DNA from: Triatoma infestans
Lineage: Eukaryota; Arthropoda; Insecta; Hemiptera; Reduviidae
Length of the DNA stretch: 64,000 bases
Direction of reading: 5' to 3'
Assembly (NCBI GenBank): GCA_011037195.1
Contig: JAAEAF010000128.1
Span: 332,867 to 396,866 of the forward strand
In this document: in pieces, positions 12,661 to 25,378 of the stretch
Layout: each line of letters opens with the position of its first letter
Numbering within the stretch: the first letter of the stretch is position 1
Made by a program: the position numbers and the translations under genes
The notes under the pieces: generated by a model
Database searches by the model: none
Told to the model about the DNA's origin: nothing
Seen by the model: the letters and a program-made list of their open reading frames with translations, nothing else

Positions 12661-15388
12661 AGTAAGTCTTAGGGAAAATTTCGTTTGAGGAAAAACTCAG
12701 TCTTGAAAAATCTCTCTCAAAAAAAAATGAGCTTAGCCAGCCGGACATATTGTTCAAGTATTCAAGAGCATAGTTTACTTTTGAATTAATGGCCAACTTT
12801 CCGGGGAGTCCAATTAATGATAAATGTACCATAAATAAACAGCCAGATGCAGCGAAAAAACGTTTTATTAGTTACTTGGGCGGAAGCAGGTTCTGCGACT
12901 GAGGCTCCAATACATGGATGGATGGTTCAGATACCTCAAGACTGACACTGTTCAGACAATCAACGATCAAGACCGTTGGCAGTCAATGTGTGTATCTGGG
13001 TTAAAGGACCAGCCCATATTTTGACTCTATGCGCAATAATCCCAATCATATTTATCGAATTAGTTAACCTAAAAAAAAAACAATTCAAATTTAGAAACGC
13101 TGCAAGTATTTCTAGATAATGGCATGTTTTATGCAATAAATCAAGATAACATGCACGAAATGTCCACACCTATTGATGTTAGGTAGTTTACAATTTTGAA
13201 GAATGTCAATGGTTGTAATACAAGTGACGTCATACATCACGGTCATATTGAGTGACAAAACATATGACTGCAGCGGCCATGTTAAAACATACATCTGTAA
13301 ATTATTTATTTATTATTCGACCATCTTCCTTTAATTTAGAAGACAGTGAAAAGTGAGTTATTTTTTAATTTTCTGTTTGCTGACTTCATTATTTAGAATT
13401 TAAAAAGTTATTCTCCTAGTTTTCCCGACGATCCTTTTGTATCTGGTGGGAGCGTACAGGATGAAAAACTTTCCTTCCCCTAGATTGTTTGCCAAGAAAA
13501 TAATTCATTTTTTAGTTAGGTATTTTTTTAAAATACTCCTGACAAGTGCGCTCTCTATTGTTCTCGCTTTGCGTAAAAGTCGGCCAGATTTTTTTTTTTT
13601 TAAATAATATATAACTACAAATTGCAGTGGTGCCAACTTCATCTTGTTTTGCTTTGGAGTTCTATTTCTTTCTTTTTTTAATTTCCAAACATAGGATTGC
13701 AGCGCTAATTCTTGTATTGAATTTTTTTTCATAGCAATTAAAATAAAAAACATGAAATGTTGAGCGGGGACACTCTAAATCTGTCAGATTATTTTATTTT
13801 ATTCTATTTAATAATTATTAACGAACATAATTAAATTTTATTTACCTCTGGAAATTATCTCAATACCTGTTATAATAATTATATAACAGATAGAATCTGG
13901 TCTGTAACATTCCACGAGTTTTTCCACTGGAATGTTTTATAATTCTCATTAACAAATTACTATAAACTAGGGATTTTTACTAAATGTATAAATATAAATT
14001 AACAGAGATTACATTTGTTGGATTTTTAGGACATGAAATTTACATGAATGGAAGTATTAATATGAGGCCTAACTCCCCCCCCCCACTTTACCAAATTCAA
14101 TATGTACGGGCAAAATGTTAAAAAAAAAGTGTTAGGCCTTTAGGTGTTTAATTAGTATGCGAATTTGAAGATAATCATTGGAACATTTTGCGAGAAAATA
14201 GAAAAACTGAAGAAAAAACCGACAGTAAAAATCGCACATCCTTAAACGGGTTTTCACTGAAACCTTCGTGTATGATGCGATGGTGATAAATAGACAAAAA
14301 AATGCTGTGCACTTATTGAAATAGGCTCCTTCAGACTTGTTCGTTTATGTATTAGACCAACACTAGCAAGAATTGCAGTGATCGGCTGTAAAACAAAGGG
14401 ATGGAACCCAATTTCCCTCTTTTTCGTGATTGGTAGAAGAGGACAGGGTTTATAAAACTACCGACGTGATAAGAACCTGAAGACCGCGTGATGAAGTTGA
14501 CGCGACGACCTGCGGTTCCAATTTAAAAAGTTTGCAGTCGATCCAAAATAAGTTCCTAAGATTTGACTCTAATTCATTCAGCTACATGAAAATAGCTACT
14601 ATTTTTCATTCTCCAACTGGTGGTCACCCATTACAGATTGCAATATCAAAATTGCCGCTTCCTTCTTTGAAAACTTAGTCCACTATCGCAATAGTCAATG
14701 CAGAAATAGTGCAAATTACAATAGTGAATGTCGTTAAACAATGCAATAAAAGCAGGCATTGTTTAAACTTTTTAGTGCCCATCAAAGTTATTACTTGTAC
14801 GGAACGATAGGGTTTTTATTCATCTTTTTGCCAAAATAAAGATGTCATAACTAAACCTGTAGCAATGTAAGGAAGTATGAGGAAAAAGCTAATGCTGGTG
14901 ATAATGATGTATATTCCTATGTATTTTTAAATAAAGTCATTTTTCTGCAACCGTTTAATAATGTTAATAAATGGTATCAATAACAGTTGAGTAATGTAAA
15001 AGTTATTTCCTATCGTTTTCGTTTAGTATTTATTTCACTTTTCAAGTTAACAATTCAAAAAATAATTATGTATTTATCTTAATAAATTCTTTAAATACTT
15101 TAAACTAAAATAACCTTTCGTAAGGTAACCTCTATACTTCATTAAATAATCCTCAAGGAGTAGCACCAACAAGTGCAAGGAGAATGCCCGCAAGCAGTGA
15201 ATCTAATAATTTCACTATTTGTAGTAATAAAACTGAAAACAACTAGAACCTTTAATTTCAAATGCCAATAATTGTACAGTAACAATATATATTTATAACA
15301 AATAATATTGAAACTGTATGCATTTCAATGGTTTTCAATAAAAATATGCTTACTTCATTTTCACACCATTCTATATAATAAGAATGCT
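12661..15388. other. AT-rich intronic sequence, nothing recognised
   Basis: Short spurious frames and homopolymer runs only (for example a C run near 14078-14085). A somewhat less AT-rich patch at 14220-14560 matches nothing I know. Confidence 0.5.
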
Positions 15389-15420
15389 CACTTTCTCTTA
15401 CTCCTAGTAATTTTTACATT
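15389..15420 (+). repeat. left-end scrap of the ACTTTCTCTTACT repeat
   Basis: CACTTTCTCTTACTCCTAG matches the left terminus of the dispersed family; the sequence then departs from it. It abuts the palindromic element further right. Confidence 0.5.
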
Positions 15421-15553
15421 GTAATGACGGTTGCAGAAAAAATTTAATATTGTACACATGAATGAAATGATTTTTACAGCTCCCGTAATCCTTCGCGCGA
15501 GCGTGTAAAAGAGCCATTTTGTTCACTTGTACAATAAAGAACTATTATCTGTC

Positions 15554-15775
15554 TGTTGCGGTGGTTGGTTCCGTAGAGCTGGAAAGCATCAGAGACATTT
15601 TCCGTGGTAGCTTGCTTCATTTTGTGCTCAGAGTCAGTGCATAAACTGAATTTGCTCTGTGCAAGTCTGTGTTATCACACTGCCTGACAAACGCATCCTA
15701 AAGATGGGCGAACGCCCGAAACCGGTCGATGACCACAAAATGAAGCAGGCTACCACTGAAAATGTCTCAAATATT
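15554..15775. repeat. palindromic element with hammerhead-like core, degraded copy
   Basis: The left arm (15554-15628; GTGGTTGGTTCCGTAGAGCT, then TTGCTTCATTTTGTG) is the inverse of the right arm end (CACAAAATGAAGC, AGGCTACCACTGAAAATGTC). The right arm holds CATCCTAAAGATGGGCGAAC followed by GCCCGAAACCGGTCGATG. This matches the hammerhead-like layout of the 25.9 kb copy, but the first core block is CTAAAGA instead of CTGATGA, so it is predicted dead. The left arm lacks its own core. Confidence 0.65.
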
Positions 15776-18591
15776 ATCAGTCTGTTTGATGTAATTACTG
15801 GTCACTTTGCAGTCTGATTACAATATAAAATGAGCTAAAACAATCATTTGCAAACAATGACAAACGTACCTGTTATTTACCAAAAATAGATCAAAGTAGA
15901 ATCGCAAATTACAGAAATCATGCTTTAGTTGGATTAGATTGAAAATTGTTAACAATGGGCTCAGATGGCTTAAGCCACCGAATACGAAATTACGAATTAT
16001 ATTAAGTATGCGACTATTAACCTGGCCGAACAAGGTACTCGTGTAGCTTTAGAGAGGTTAAAACATGCAGTAGAGAGGTCAAATCGATATAAAAGTGAAC
16101 ACTATATGCAATCTCGATTATTTTTTTTTTTTTTTAAATTGCGAGTCTAGTAAGTGAAATTATACTTTATACTTCCAAAGTTTTATGAAAAATCGCACAA
16201 ATTTTCTAATAACAAGCTCTTTGCTATGTTTGTTTTAGACCATGTTTGCTATGTTTAATATTGATCAATATTAATTAAAAATTAAAACATTCAAAAATAA
16301 CATAAAGAAATTTTAAATTAACTTAAATATATGAAAAAAACAATTTTCACCACAGACCTTTATGAAAAATAAAAATAGACATTTTTCTAAAACACCAAAG
16401 CACATGGCACATTCACCTAAACATAACGAATGATGATGATATTTTAATAAAGTATAAAACAATTGTACAAAAAACAATAAAATTAAAAAGTATAATGAAT
16501 AAAATCAGTTTTATATGACACCTTGTAATGAAATCTACAAAAAAATTGTTTAAACAAAACCGACATGGAATAACCAAAAAGTTATTTTCTAAAAAAAGCA
16601 TATATGGTTCCGCAGAGCTGGAAACTAATACTAATAAAAAATACAAAACTTAATTGTGACTTAAAATAAATAAAGGTTGGTATTTTTATATAAACAAGCT
16701 TTTTTGGACATAAAAAACTTATGTATTTCTTTAACATGTACAAATTGTTCAATTTTTCAAAGATGCAATCCATTTTGTTAAAAAAAATTCTTTTTAATGT
16801 TATTACAATTAATACAATGTTTATGTATACTTTTTCTTGTAATGCAGAAAAAAAATCTCTCGAAAATGACTAAGGATGTCGAAACGTACAGGTACAAAAA
16901 ACGAATGTAAAAAAATAAAAATAAAAAAATTTATAAAAAGTCTGAAAAAAATTTCTTTTACAAATCATTTCTACACAACAAGATTTGAATTGAAAAAGAA
17001 ACTAAAAACTATATATTTCTCCATTTTGATGCAGTAGATATAAGAACATTGGAGTTTATCTAGACTATTTGAATCCGACATTAAAATGTAATTGACATTT
17101 ACTATATTAAAAGTCAAAAGTTTGGCACAGTTTAACACGTGTCTAATATGTTGTCAAATATATAGTTTTTAAAAGTTCAATAAATGTCAAATTTACACCA
17201 AAGTAAAATTTTTCTGGAAGTAATTACGTATATTAGAATTGTCAGTGTTGCGGGCAAACAATGCACCTTAAAGTCACTGTAGACCATCAATTTATCTTGT
17301 CTGATGTTAGGATGGGAAATAAATCACTGTATAGCCAAAATGTTTTTCTTAGTCTGTAACCAGAAAATATCGTAGTGTATCAGAGGAGTTCAAAACTGAA
17401 GTTTCGTTGGAAATGCATTTTTTTTTTTATGACCATAAACAAAATCTGATATTTCTTCAAAATTAGATCTTACTTAAACAACGTTTAGTTGCCCTTTATA
17501 TTTCATACATAAATAAAATAAAGTTTCATATAAATAAATAATGTCAGACATCCGTTAATCTCAGAATTTCAAGAAAAAATGTTACAGTAGCAGTTCCTCC
17601 TAAAGCTTCCCAAAAATAATTTGTCTCCGTATAAATGCTTCAAATAAAAATGTTCGGTTAGCACATCAAGTTTAAAACCAAATCGTTGGCGATCTCGTTA
17701 TCAAGAAAAATCGCAAAATCCTTAGTGAAGATGTTCGTTAATATTCCACCTTTGGGTGATGGATTTTTACTAGGAATTTCCTGGCAGAAACCCTTAGCCC
17801 TAAATTTATCATTCGTTTAAAAAATACTTTTCTTACTTAGGGGACTATGTTTCTCCTGGGGGACTGAAGGTACTCCGGGGATATTTGCTGTGAAAATTCC
17901 ATATTGAAAATTTGACTCGTTAGTTTGAATAGTTCCTCTTACAGTCGTAAGAAAAAGTAAGTTGGTCGCAAAATAATAGGTCATTTTGCTGATGCCCCAC
18001 AATTAATGAAAAACCTAAAATAAGCTTCCTTAATCTTCCTGTTTATTAATTGTGAAAAAAAAAAACAACTTGTTTGATTGTTGCAAAAGTTGCTGCCCAA
18101 ACAAAGGACAGGTGGGACAAAAAACCATAGATTAACCTTAGAAGCGGCATTTCAACATATAATTTATCAACTATGTAATATAATTCTGCCTTAAAAAGGC
18201 CTCGGCTGCATAAATTATTTCTATGTTTGTAATTAAACATGGGATTTCTATTCATTGTCTTGTGACAATTTAATTACGTTTCTGTTAAGAAAACATAAGT
18301 AATTATTTTAGGTCGGAACCAACAAAAAAGATACACCTCATATTATTCATTATGTAATATTAAAGCTGAAAACAGAGGCGTGGCCTCTTGTATCTTATTT
18401 AATAATATTATTTTAATTATACTAGAACCATTGGCATACAATTGAAAATTATCATATCAAATGAACGCTCGTTTTTTTAACAAAATAAAAACATTAAATA
18501 TTTAAAAGTCAAAATCTATGCAAGATTTATTTATTTAATGTCATCTGTCATAATAAATAGATAGATAGGTAGAATTACAATCCACCACAGT
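15776..18591. other. AT-rich intronic sequence, nothing recognised
   Basis: It is very AT-rich with many short minus-strand frames of no known type. A 20 bp scrap of the palindromic family outer end (GGTTCCGCAGAGCTGGAAA) occurs at about 16606-16624. Confidence 0.5.
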
Positions 18592-18736
18592 AGATATTAT
18601 TAGGTGGTTCTGGCGGCAAAATTTCTGAGCCCCAGGCACTTATGAATTTACGCCCGAAGGCAGGGGTCTGGCGCGCGGCTACAAAATTACGATGAGACCC
18701 CCATCTGATTTTTAACCAGGGGAAAAAAAATATTTT
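18592..18736 (+). repeat. left outer terminus of foldback element
   Basis: This is a unique, GC-richer segment (GGTGGTTCTGGCGGCAAAAT to CTGATTTTTAACCAGGGG) that precedes the AT-rich module array. Its inverse at the other end shows it is the element's true terminal inverted repeat. Confidence 0.85.
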
Positions 18737-21700
18737 TGAGCCGGGAGATGGCATGCGAGGCATGCGGCTATGTTTTATAATATTTAGCTAGAAACATTCT
18801 AAGGACTGTAATATTGTTTTTGAGCCGGGAGATGATACACACGACATGCGGCTATGTTTTATAATATATAGCTACAAAAATTAAATATATTATCATCTAA
18901 TACTATGAATCAAGACTATGTTTTTTTTATGTAATGTTAGAAATATTCTAAGGACTTTATTATCATTTTTGAGCCGCGAGATGACATACAAGACTAGCGC
19001 TAATATTTTATAAAATTTAGCTAAAGACTTTAATATTTTTTGATATTTTGTTCATGTTTAAATTATGTTTACACTTATAATATTTTAGATAAACACATTC
19101 TAAGGACTTTAATACTGATTTTGAGCCGTGATATGTCATCCAAGTCTAGGGCTAATATTTTATAATATTTAGCTACAAACATTAAATAAATTATCATTCA
19201 ATACTATGAATAAAGACTTTAATATTTTTTGATATTTTGTTCATGTTTAAATTATGTTTACACTTATAATATTTAGCTAAACACATTCTAAGGACTTTAA
19301 CATTGTTTTTGAGCCGTAAGATGGCATACAAGACTAGGGCTAAGTTTTTATAATATTTAGCTTGAAACATGTTAAGGACTGTAATATTGTTTTTGAGCCG
19401 TGAGATGACATCCACCTCGAGGGCTAAGTGGTTATAATATTTAGCTAAGGACTTTAATAATTTCTGATATTATCATACAATACGATGAACAAATGCTTTG
19501 TGTTTTTTAGGTATTGTTAGACTATACTATGAACAAAGACTTTGATTTTTTTATGTATTGTTCTAAGGACTTTAATATTTTTGTTAAGGCGTGAGATGAC
19601 ATCCCAGGACTAGGGCCAAATATATTATCATCCAATACCATAAACAAAGACTTTGTTTTTATTATGTATTCTTGGAAACATTCTACGGACTGTAATATTT
19701 TTCTTGAGCCGTGAGATGCATCCAAGACTATGTTTTTATAATATATAGCTAAACACATTTTAAGCAGTTTAATATTGTTATTCAGCCGTGAGATGTGAGA
19801 TCCAAGTCGGGGGCTAAGTTTTTATAATATTTAGCTAGAAACATTAAATATATTATCATCCAATACTATGAACAAAGACATTGTTTTTTTATTTATAGTT
19901 AGATACAATATTTAGCTAAACACATTTTAAGGACTTTCATATTTTTTTTGAGCCGTGAGATGACATACCAGGACTGGGCTAAGTTTTTATAATATTTAGC
20001 AACAAACATTAAATATATTATCATCCTATACTATGAATAAAGGCTTTGTTTTTTTAAGTCGAAGGCTAAGTTTTTATAATATTTAGCTAGAGACATTAAA
20101 TATATTATCATCCAATACTATGAACAAAGACTGTGTTTTTTTTATTTATAGTTAGATACCATATTTAGCTAGTGAATACCATATTCATAGTATTAGATGA
20201 TAATATATTTAATGTTTGTAGCTAAATATTATAAAAACATAGCCCCAGTCTTGGATGCATCTCACGGTTCAACAAAAAAATTACAGTCCTTAGAATGTTT
20301 CTAACAATACATAAAAAAAACAAAAAGTCTTTGTTCATAGTGTTGGATGATAATATATTTAATGTTTATAGCTAAATATTATGAAAACTTAGCCCTAGTC
20401 TTGGATACGTAAAAAACAAACAAAGTCTTTATTCATAGTATTCGATAATAATATATTTAATGTTTCTAGCTAAATTTTACACAACTTAGCAGCATGTCCT
20501 GTATGTCATCTCACGGCTCAAAACAATATTAAAGTCCTTAGAATGTGTTTAGCTAAATTTTATAATTTTTAACATAATTTAATTTAAACAGTAACATATT
20601 TTATTTAAACACAAACATAAAATACACAAAGTATTTGTTCATCGTATTGTATGATAATATAGTTGGACCTAGTCCTAGGATGTCATCTCACGACTCAAAA
20701 ACAATATTAAAGTCCTTAGAATGTTTCTAATAATACATAAAAAAAAAACAAAGTCTTTATTCATAGTATTGAATGATAATTTATTTAATGTTTGTAGCTA
20801 AATATTATAACATATTTGCCCTAGTCTTGTATGTCAACTCACGAAATATTATAAGTGTAAAGATAATTTAATTTAAACATGAACAAAATACATAAAAATT
20901 CACAAAGCATTTGTTCATCGTATTGGATGATAATATATTTAATGTTTCTAGCTGAATATTATAAAATCTTCGCCCTAGTCTTGAATGTCATCTCACGGCT
21001 CAAAAACAATATTAAAGTCCTTAGAATGTTTCTAGCTAAATATTATAATAACTTAGCCCCCTCGATGTCATCTCACAGCTCAACAGAAATATTAAAGTCC
21101 TTAGAATGTTTCTAACAATACATAAAAAAGACACAAAGTCTTTATTCATAGTCTTAGAATGTTTCTAACAATACATAAAAAAAACACAAAGTCTTTATTC
21201 ATAGTATATGATAATATATTTAATGTTTCTAGCTAAATATTATAAAAAATTAGCCCTCAACTTGCATTTCATCTCACGGCTAAAAAACAATATTAAAGTT
21301 CTTAGAATGTTTCTAACAATACATACAAAAAAATCAAAGTCTTTATTCATAGAATAGGATGATAATATATTTAGCCGCCTAGTCTAGGATGTCATCTCAC
21401 GGCTCAAAAGCAATATTATGGTCCTTAGAGTGTTTCTAGCTAAATATTATAGGTGTAAACATAATTTAATTTAAACATAAAAACACGAAGTATTTGTTCA
21501 TCCCATTGTATGATAATATCAAAAAATATTAAAGTGCTTAGCTAAATATTATAAAATATTAGCCCCAGTCTTGTATGTTATCTCCCGGCTCAAAATCAAT
21601 ATTAAAGTCCTTAGAATGTTTCTAGCTAAATATTATAAGTATAAACATAATTTAATTTAAACATGAACATAAACATAAAAAACACAAGTATTTGTTCATC

Positions 21701-23628
21701 GTATTGTATGATAATATATTTATTTTTTCTAGCTAAATATTATAAAAACTTAGCCCTAGTCCTGGTATGTAATCTCACGGCTCAAAAACAATATGAAAGT
21801 CCTTAAAATGTGTTTAGCTAAATATTGTATCTAACTATAAATTAAAAAAACAATGTGTTTGTTCATAGTATTGGATGATAATATATTTAATGTTTGTAGC
21901 TAAACATTATAAAAACTTAGCCCTCGACTTAAAAAAAACAAAGGCTTTATTCATAGTATAGGATGATAATATATTTAATGTTTGTAGCTAAATATTATAA
22001 AAACTTTGTCCCAGTCCTGGTATGTGATCTCACGGCTCAAAAACAATATGAGAGTCCTTAAAATGTGTTTAGCTAAATATTGTATCTAACTATAAATAAA
22101 AAAACGAAGTCTTTGTTCATAGTATTGGATGATAATATATTTAATGTTTCTAGCTAAATATTATAAAAACTTAGCCCTCGACTTAAAAAAAAACAAAGTC
22201 TTTATTCATAGTATAGGATGATAATATATTTAATGTTTGTTGCTAAATATTATAAAAACTTAGCCCCCGACTTGGATGTCACATCTCACGGCTAAAAAAC
22301 AATATTAAACTGCTTAAAATGTGTTTAGCTATATATTATAAAAACATAGTCTTGGATGCATCTCACGGCTCAAGAAAAATATTACAGTCCGTAGAATGTT
22401 TCCAACAATACATAATAAAAACAAAGTCTTTGTTTATGGTATTGGATGATAATATATTTGGCCCTAGTCCTGGGATGTCATCTCACGCCTTAACAAAAAT
22501 ATTAAAGTCCTTAGAATGTCCTTAGAACAATACATAAAAAAATCAAAGTCTTTGTTCATAGTATAGTCTAACAATACCTAAAAAACACAAAGCATTTGTT
22601 CATCGTATTGTATGATAATATCAGAAAATTATTAAAGTCCTTAGCTAAATATTATAACCACTTAGCCCTCGAGGTGGATGTCATCTCACGGCTCAAAAAC
22701 AATATTACAGTCCTTAACATGTTTCAAGCTAAATATTATAAAAACTTAGCCCTAGTCTTGTATGCCATCTTAGGGCTCAAAAACAATGTTAAAGTCCTTA
22801 GAATGTGTTTAGCTAAATATTATAAGTGTAAACATAATTTAAACATGAACAAAATATCAAAAAATATTAAAGTGTTTAGCTAAATATTATAAAATATTAG
22901 CCCTCGACTTGGAAGACATCTCACTGCTCGAAAACAATGTTAAAGTCCTTACAATGTGTTTATCTAAAATATTATAAGTGAAAACATGAATAGAATCCAT
23001 AAAAATACACAAAGTATTGAATATCAAAAAATATTAAAGTCCTTAGCTAAATATTATAAAATGTTTGCTCACGACTTGGAAGCCATCTCGCGGCTCAAAA
23101 ACAATACTACAGTCCTTAGAATGTGTTTAGCTAAAATATTATAAGTGTAAACATGAACAAAATATCAAAAAATATTGTCTTTATTCATAGTATTGAATGA
23201 TAATTTATTTAATGTTTGTAGCTAAATATTATAAAATATTAGCCATAGACTTGGATGACATCTCACGGCTCAAAATCAGTATTAAAGTCCTTAGAATGTG
23301 TTTATCTAAAATATTATAAGTGTAAACATAATTTAAACATGAACAAAATATCAAAAAATATTAAAGTCTTTAGCTAAATTTTATAAAATATTAGCGCTAG
23401 TCTTGTATGTCATCTCGCGGCTCAAAAATGATAATAAAGTCCTTAGAATATTTCTAACAATACATAAAAAAAACATAGTCTTTATTCATAGTATTAGATG
23501 ATAATATATTTAATTTTTGTAGCTAAATATTATAAAACATAGCCGCATGTCGTGTGTATCATCACCCGGCTCAAAAACAATATTACAGTCCTTAGAATGT
23601 TTCTAGCTAAATATTATAAAATATTTTT

Positions 23629-23767
23629 TTTCCCTGGTTAAAAATCAGATGGGGGTCTCATCGTAATTTTGTAGGCGCGCGCCAGACCCCTGCCTTCGGG
23701 CGTAAATTCATAAGTGCCTGGGGCTGGGGCTCAGAAATTTTGCCGCCAGAACCACCTAATAATATCT
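23629..23767 (-). repeat. right outer terminus of foldback element
   Basis: Inverse of 18592-18736 with one substitution (GGCGCGCGCC against GGCGCGCGGC, read in opposite sense) and one extra GGGGCT unit near 23721. Flanks outside (left ...CCACCACAGT, right CCTCACCACTG...) are similar but not an exact duplication. Confidence 0.85.
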
Positions 23768-25378
23768 CCTCACCACTGTTGAACATCTGCAATAAAAAAA
23801 GCAGAAGAAATCAGATGTCACTCGATATTGTGCAAAGTTTAGTTTTTTTTATTAGAGTACTTGTCCAAATCTGTGGATCGATTTCGGACTAGCTTGGCCC
23901 ATAATCGATCGAGCGACAGGTAAGCTGCAGTGAATCATATATTTCCATTGCCACACTCATGATTCAATCGGAAAAATATTCAACTTTTTTGTGAATTGAC
24001 AATAAGATTATTTTCAGAACTGCAAATTCTGTGCTGCTTACTTGACGAGATCGCAAGTAATTAATAAAACAATTATCCCAGCAACTGCTCAATAATACTG
24101 CAATAACAATTTTATGATATTCAGGAATAAACAGCAAATAAAACAGTAAATAAATGCAAAAAATTTCCAAAAGGAGAGGAACAGATAATAAAATTACATT
24201 GTTGCAATTATAGATTTTGCATCACTCATATACTCTCGTATCCTCAACATTTCACATCCAAAATCCATCCGTCTAATGTATCGAAATTTTGTAGGACACC
24301 TTATACTAAAATGAAGATACTAAACCTGTAATGGTTTTGTTGGTGAAATGTATGAACACCCTAAACTCACAAATTATATATTTACCATTTTACTGGTAAA
24401 GAGAGAAGAGTGTATAGAGCGAGTAGAGAGTGATGATGGTTGGTTGGTAGCACGATGATGTAGAAAGTGTACTGTTGATGTTGTGAGTCGCTTGAAGAAT
24501 AATGTGTCAGAACTCTTGCTTGTTTTAATAGTGGTGAGCTAATAGCACGGTTAGCAAAGTGAATCTTTCAAGGTTGAGGTTTATGTAGCGACTGATGTTT
24601 TTTCTTTAGAGTTGGACACGGATTGTTGGAAAGACTCTCTGTTGGAGACTGAACTCTCTTCAAGGTAGAATTTGTTACTTACTGTAGGCCCCACTGATTA
24701 CTGTAGGTCAGCCTACTTTCAGTTTCCGCTACTGACATTCACTTTCTCTTGCCGCTAGTGACAAGCTTCTGAGAGAGATTGGGTGTCATGGTTGAAGCCC
24801 ATTCGCCAATACATCGCATTGGGCTTGGTTGAAGTGCGCTTGCTAACGCGATGCTTACCTTTGATGTGGTGAAATTCAGATTAGCTTTCGTCAGTGGCAT
24901 TTGTAACTCAAAATTTGACATTAGCTGTCGGAATATAAACATTTGCTTTCTTAAAATACGTACAAAAAACGACCATAACTGGAATGATGAACAGTATAAA
25001 GTAGAAAATTTTTGCAGGCTCTATGTATATTGTGTCGAGTAGGAGGAGTCAGCATCAAGTATAGCTCATGTTATTAGGGATAAATTTAGTAATTAAAAGA
25101 GAGCACGCTTGTATCGACTGCTCTACGCTCTTCTCCGTCCGGCTAAAAATTGGTCACGTCTGAATGATTCCTTCAAACATTAGTACTAACCGGACTGTAA
25201 AGACTGCTTACTACCTTACAGGCTACCACCAAACCTGACGATGTATATGTAAGTATCGTTGAAAAACAACACCCAGTAAGTTGGTGAAGTAAGATATGAC
25301 CAATGTTTTATAAAGATGTAATTTAGAAATGAAAAATACTGAAGAGTCTTGTTGAAGAGTATATAATAGCAAGCTGAC
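23768..25378. other. intronic sequence next to the signal-peptide exon
   Basis: The patch at 24400-24860 is less AT-rich, with GTAGGTCAGCCTAC near 24704 and a CACTTTCTCTTGCCGCTAGT scrap of the dispersed repeat near 24739. I find no gene in it. It could contain regulatory sequence close to the gene's 5' end, but nothing specific is visible. Confidence 0.45.

Larger units (their letters stand above)
18592..23767. mobile_element. 5.2 kb foldback-type element
   Basis: The ends are inverted copies: AGATATTATTAGGTGGTTCT at 18592 and its inverse at 23748-23767. The outer 135-145 bp (left to about 18736, right from about 23630) match nearly base for base, with one mismatch and a 6 bp GGGGCT-type duplication on the right. 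Between them are arrays of modules. On the right arm they read ATCTCACGGCTCAAAAACAA, TAAAGTCCTTAGAATGT, TAGCTAAATATTATAAAAAC; on the left arm the same modules are inverted. Orientation switches near 20165-20180. About 10 TCACGGCTC-type units lie left and about 20 right. Left blocks pair in order with right blocks out to about 21840-23760, leaving a loop of about 1.7 kb. Internally repetitive inverted arms are typical of foldback transposons. No transposase and no clear target duplication were seen. Confidence 0.85.
11344..25378 (-). other. inferred 14 kb intron of the FN3 gene
   Basis: It is bounded by a GT donor (minus strand, 25378-25377) and an AG acceptor (11345-11344). Both donors of this gene read AG|GTCAGCT. 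The intron holds a LINE fossil, a palindromic hammerhead-like element and the 5.2 kb foldback element. It is an inference from matching phases and orientation; transcript data would settle it. Confidence 0.6.

Noticed and set aside
18570..18600. Target duplication CCACCAC / CTCACCAC around the foldback element
   Set aside because: The flanks are alike but not identical and the alignment needs gaps; not strong enough to call.
18575..18763. 62-residue minus frame at the foldback terminus
   Set aside because: Lies in the terminal inverted repeat, no start context or homology; chance frame.
19194..22883. Several 70-95 residue frames with KYYKNLALVL-like sequence
   Set aside because: They are chance frames over the foldback modules and appear on both arms because the DNA is repeated.
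20200..23600. Regularly repeated units resembling a CRISPR array
   Set aside because: Spacing is irregular (75-300 bp), spacers are themselves repeated, no cas genes, and the setting is a eukaryotic genome.
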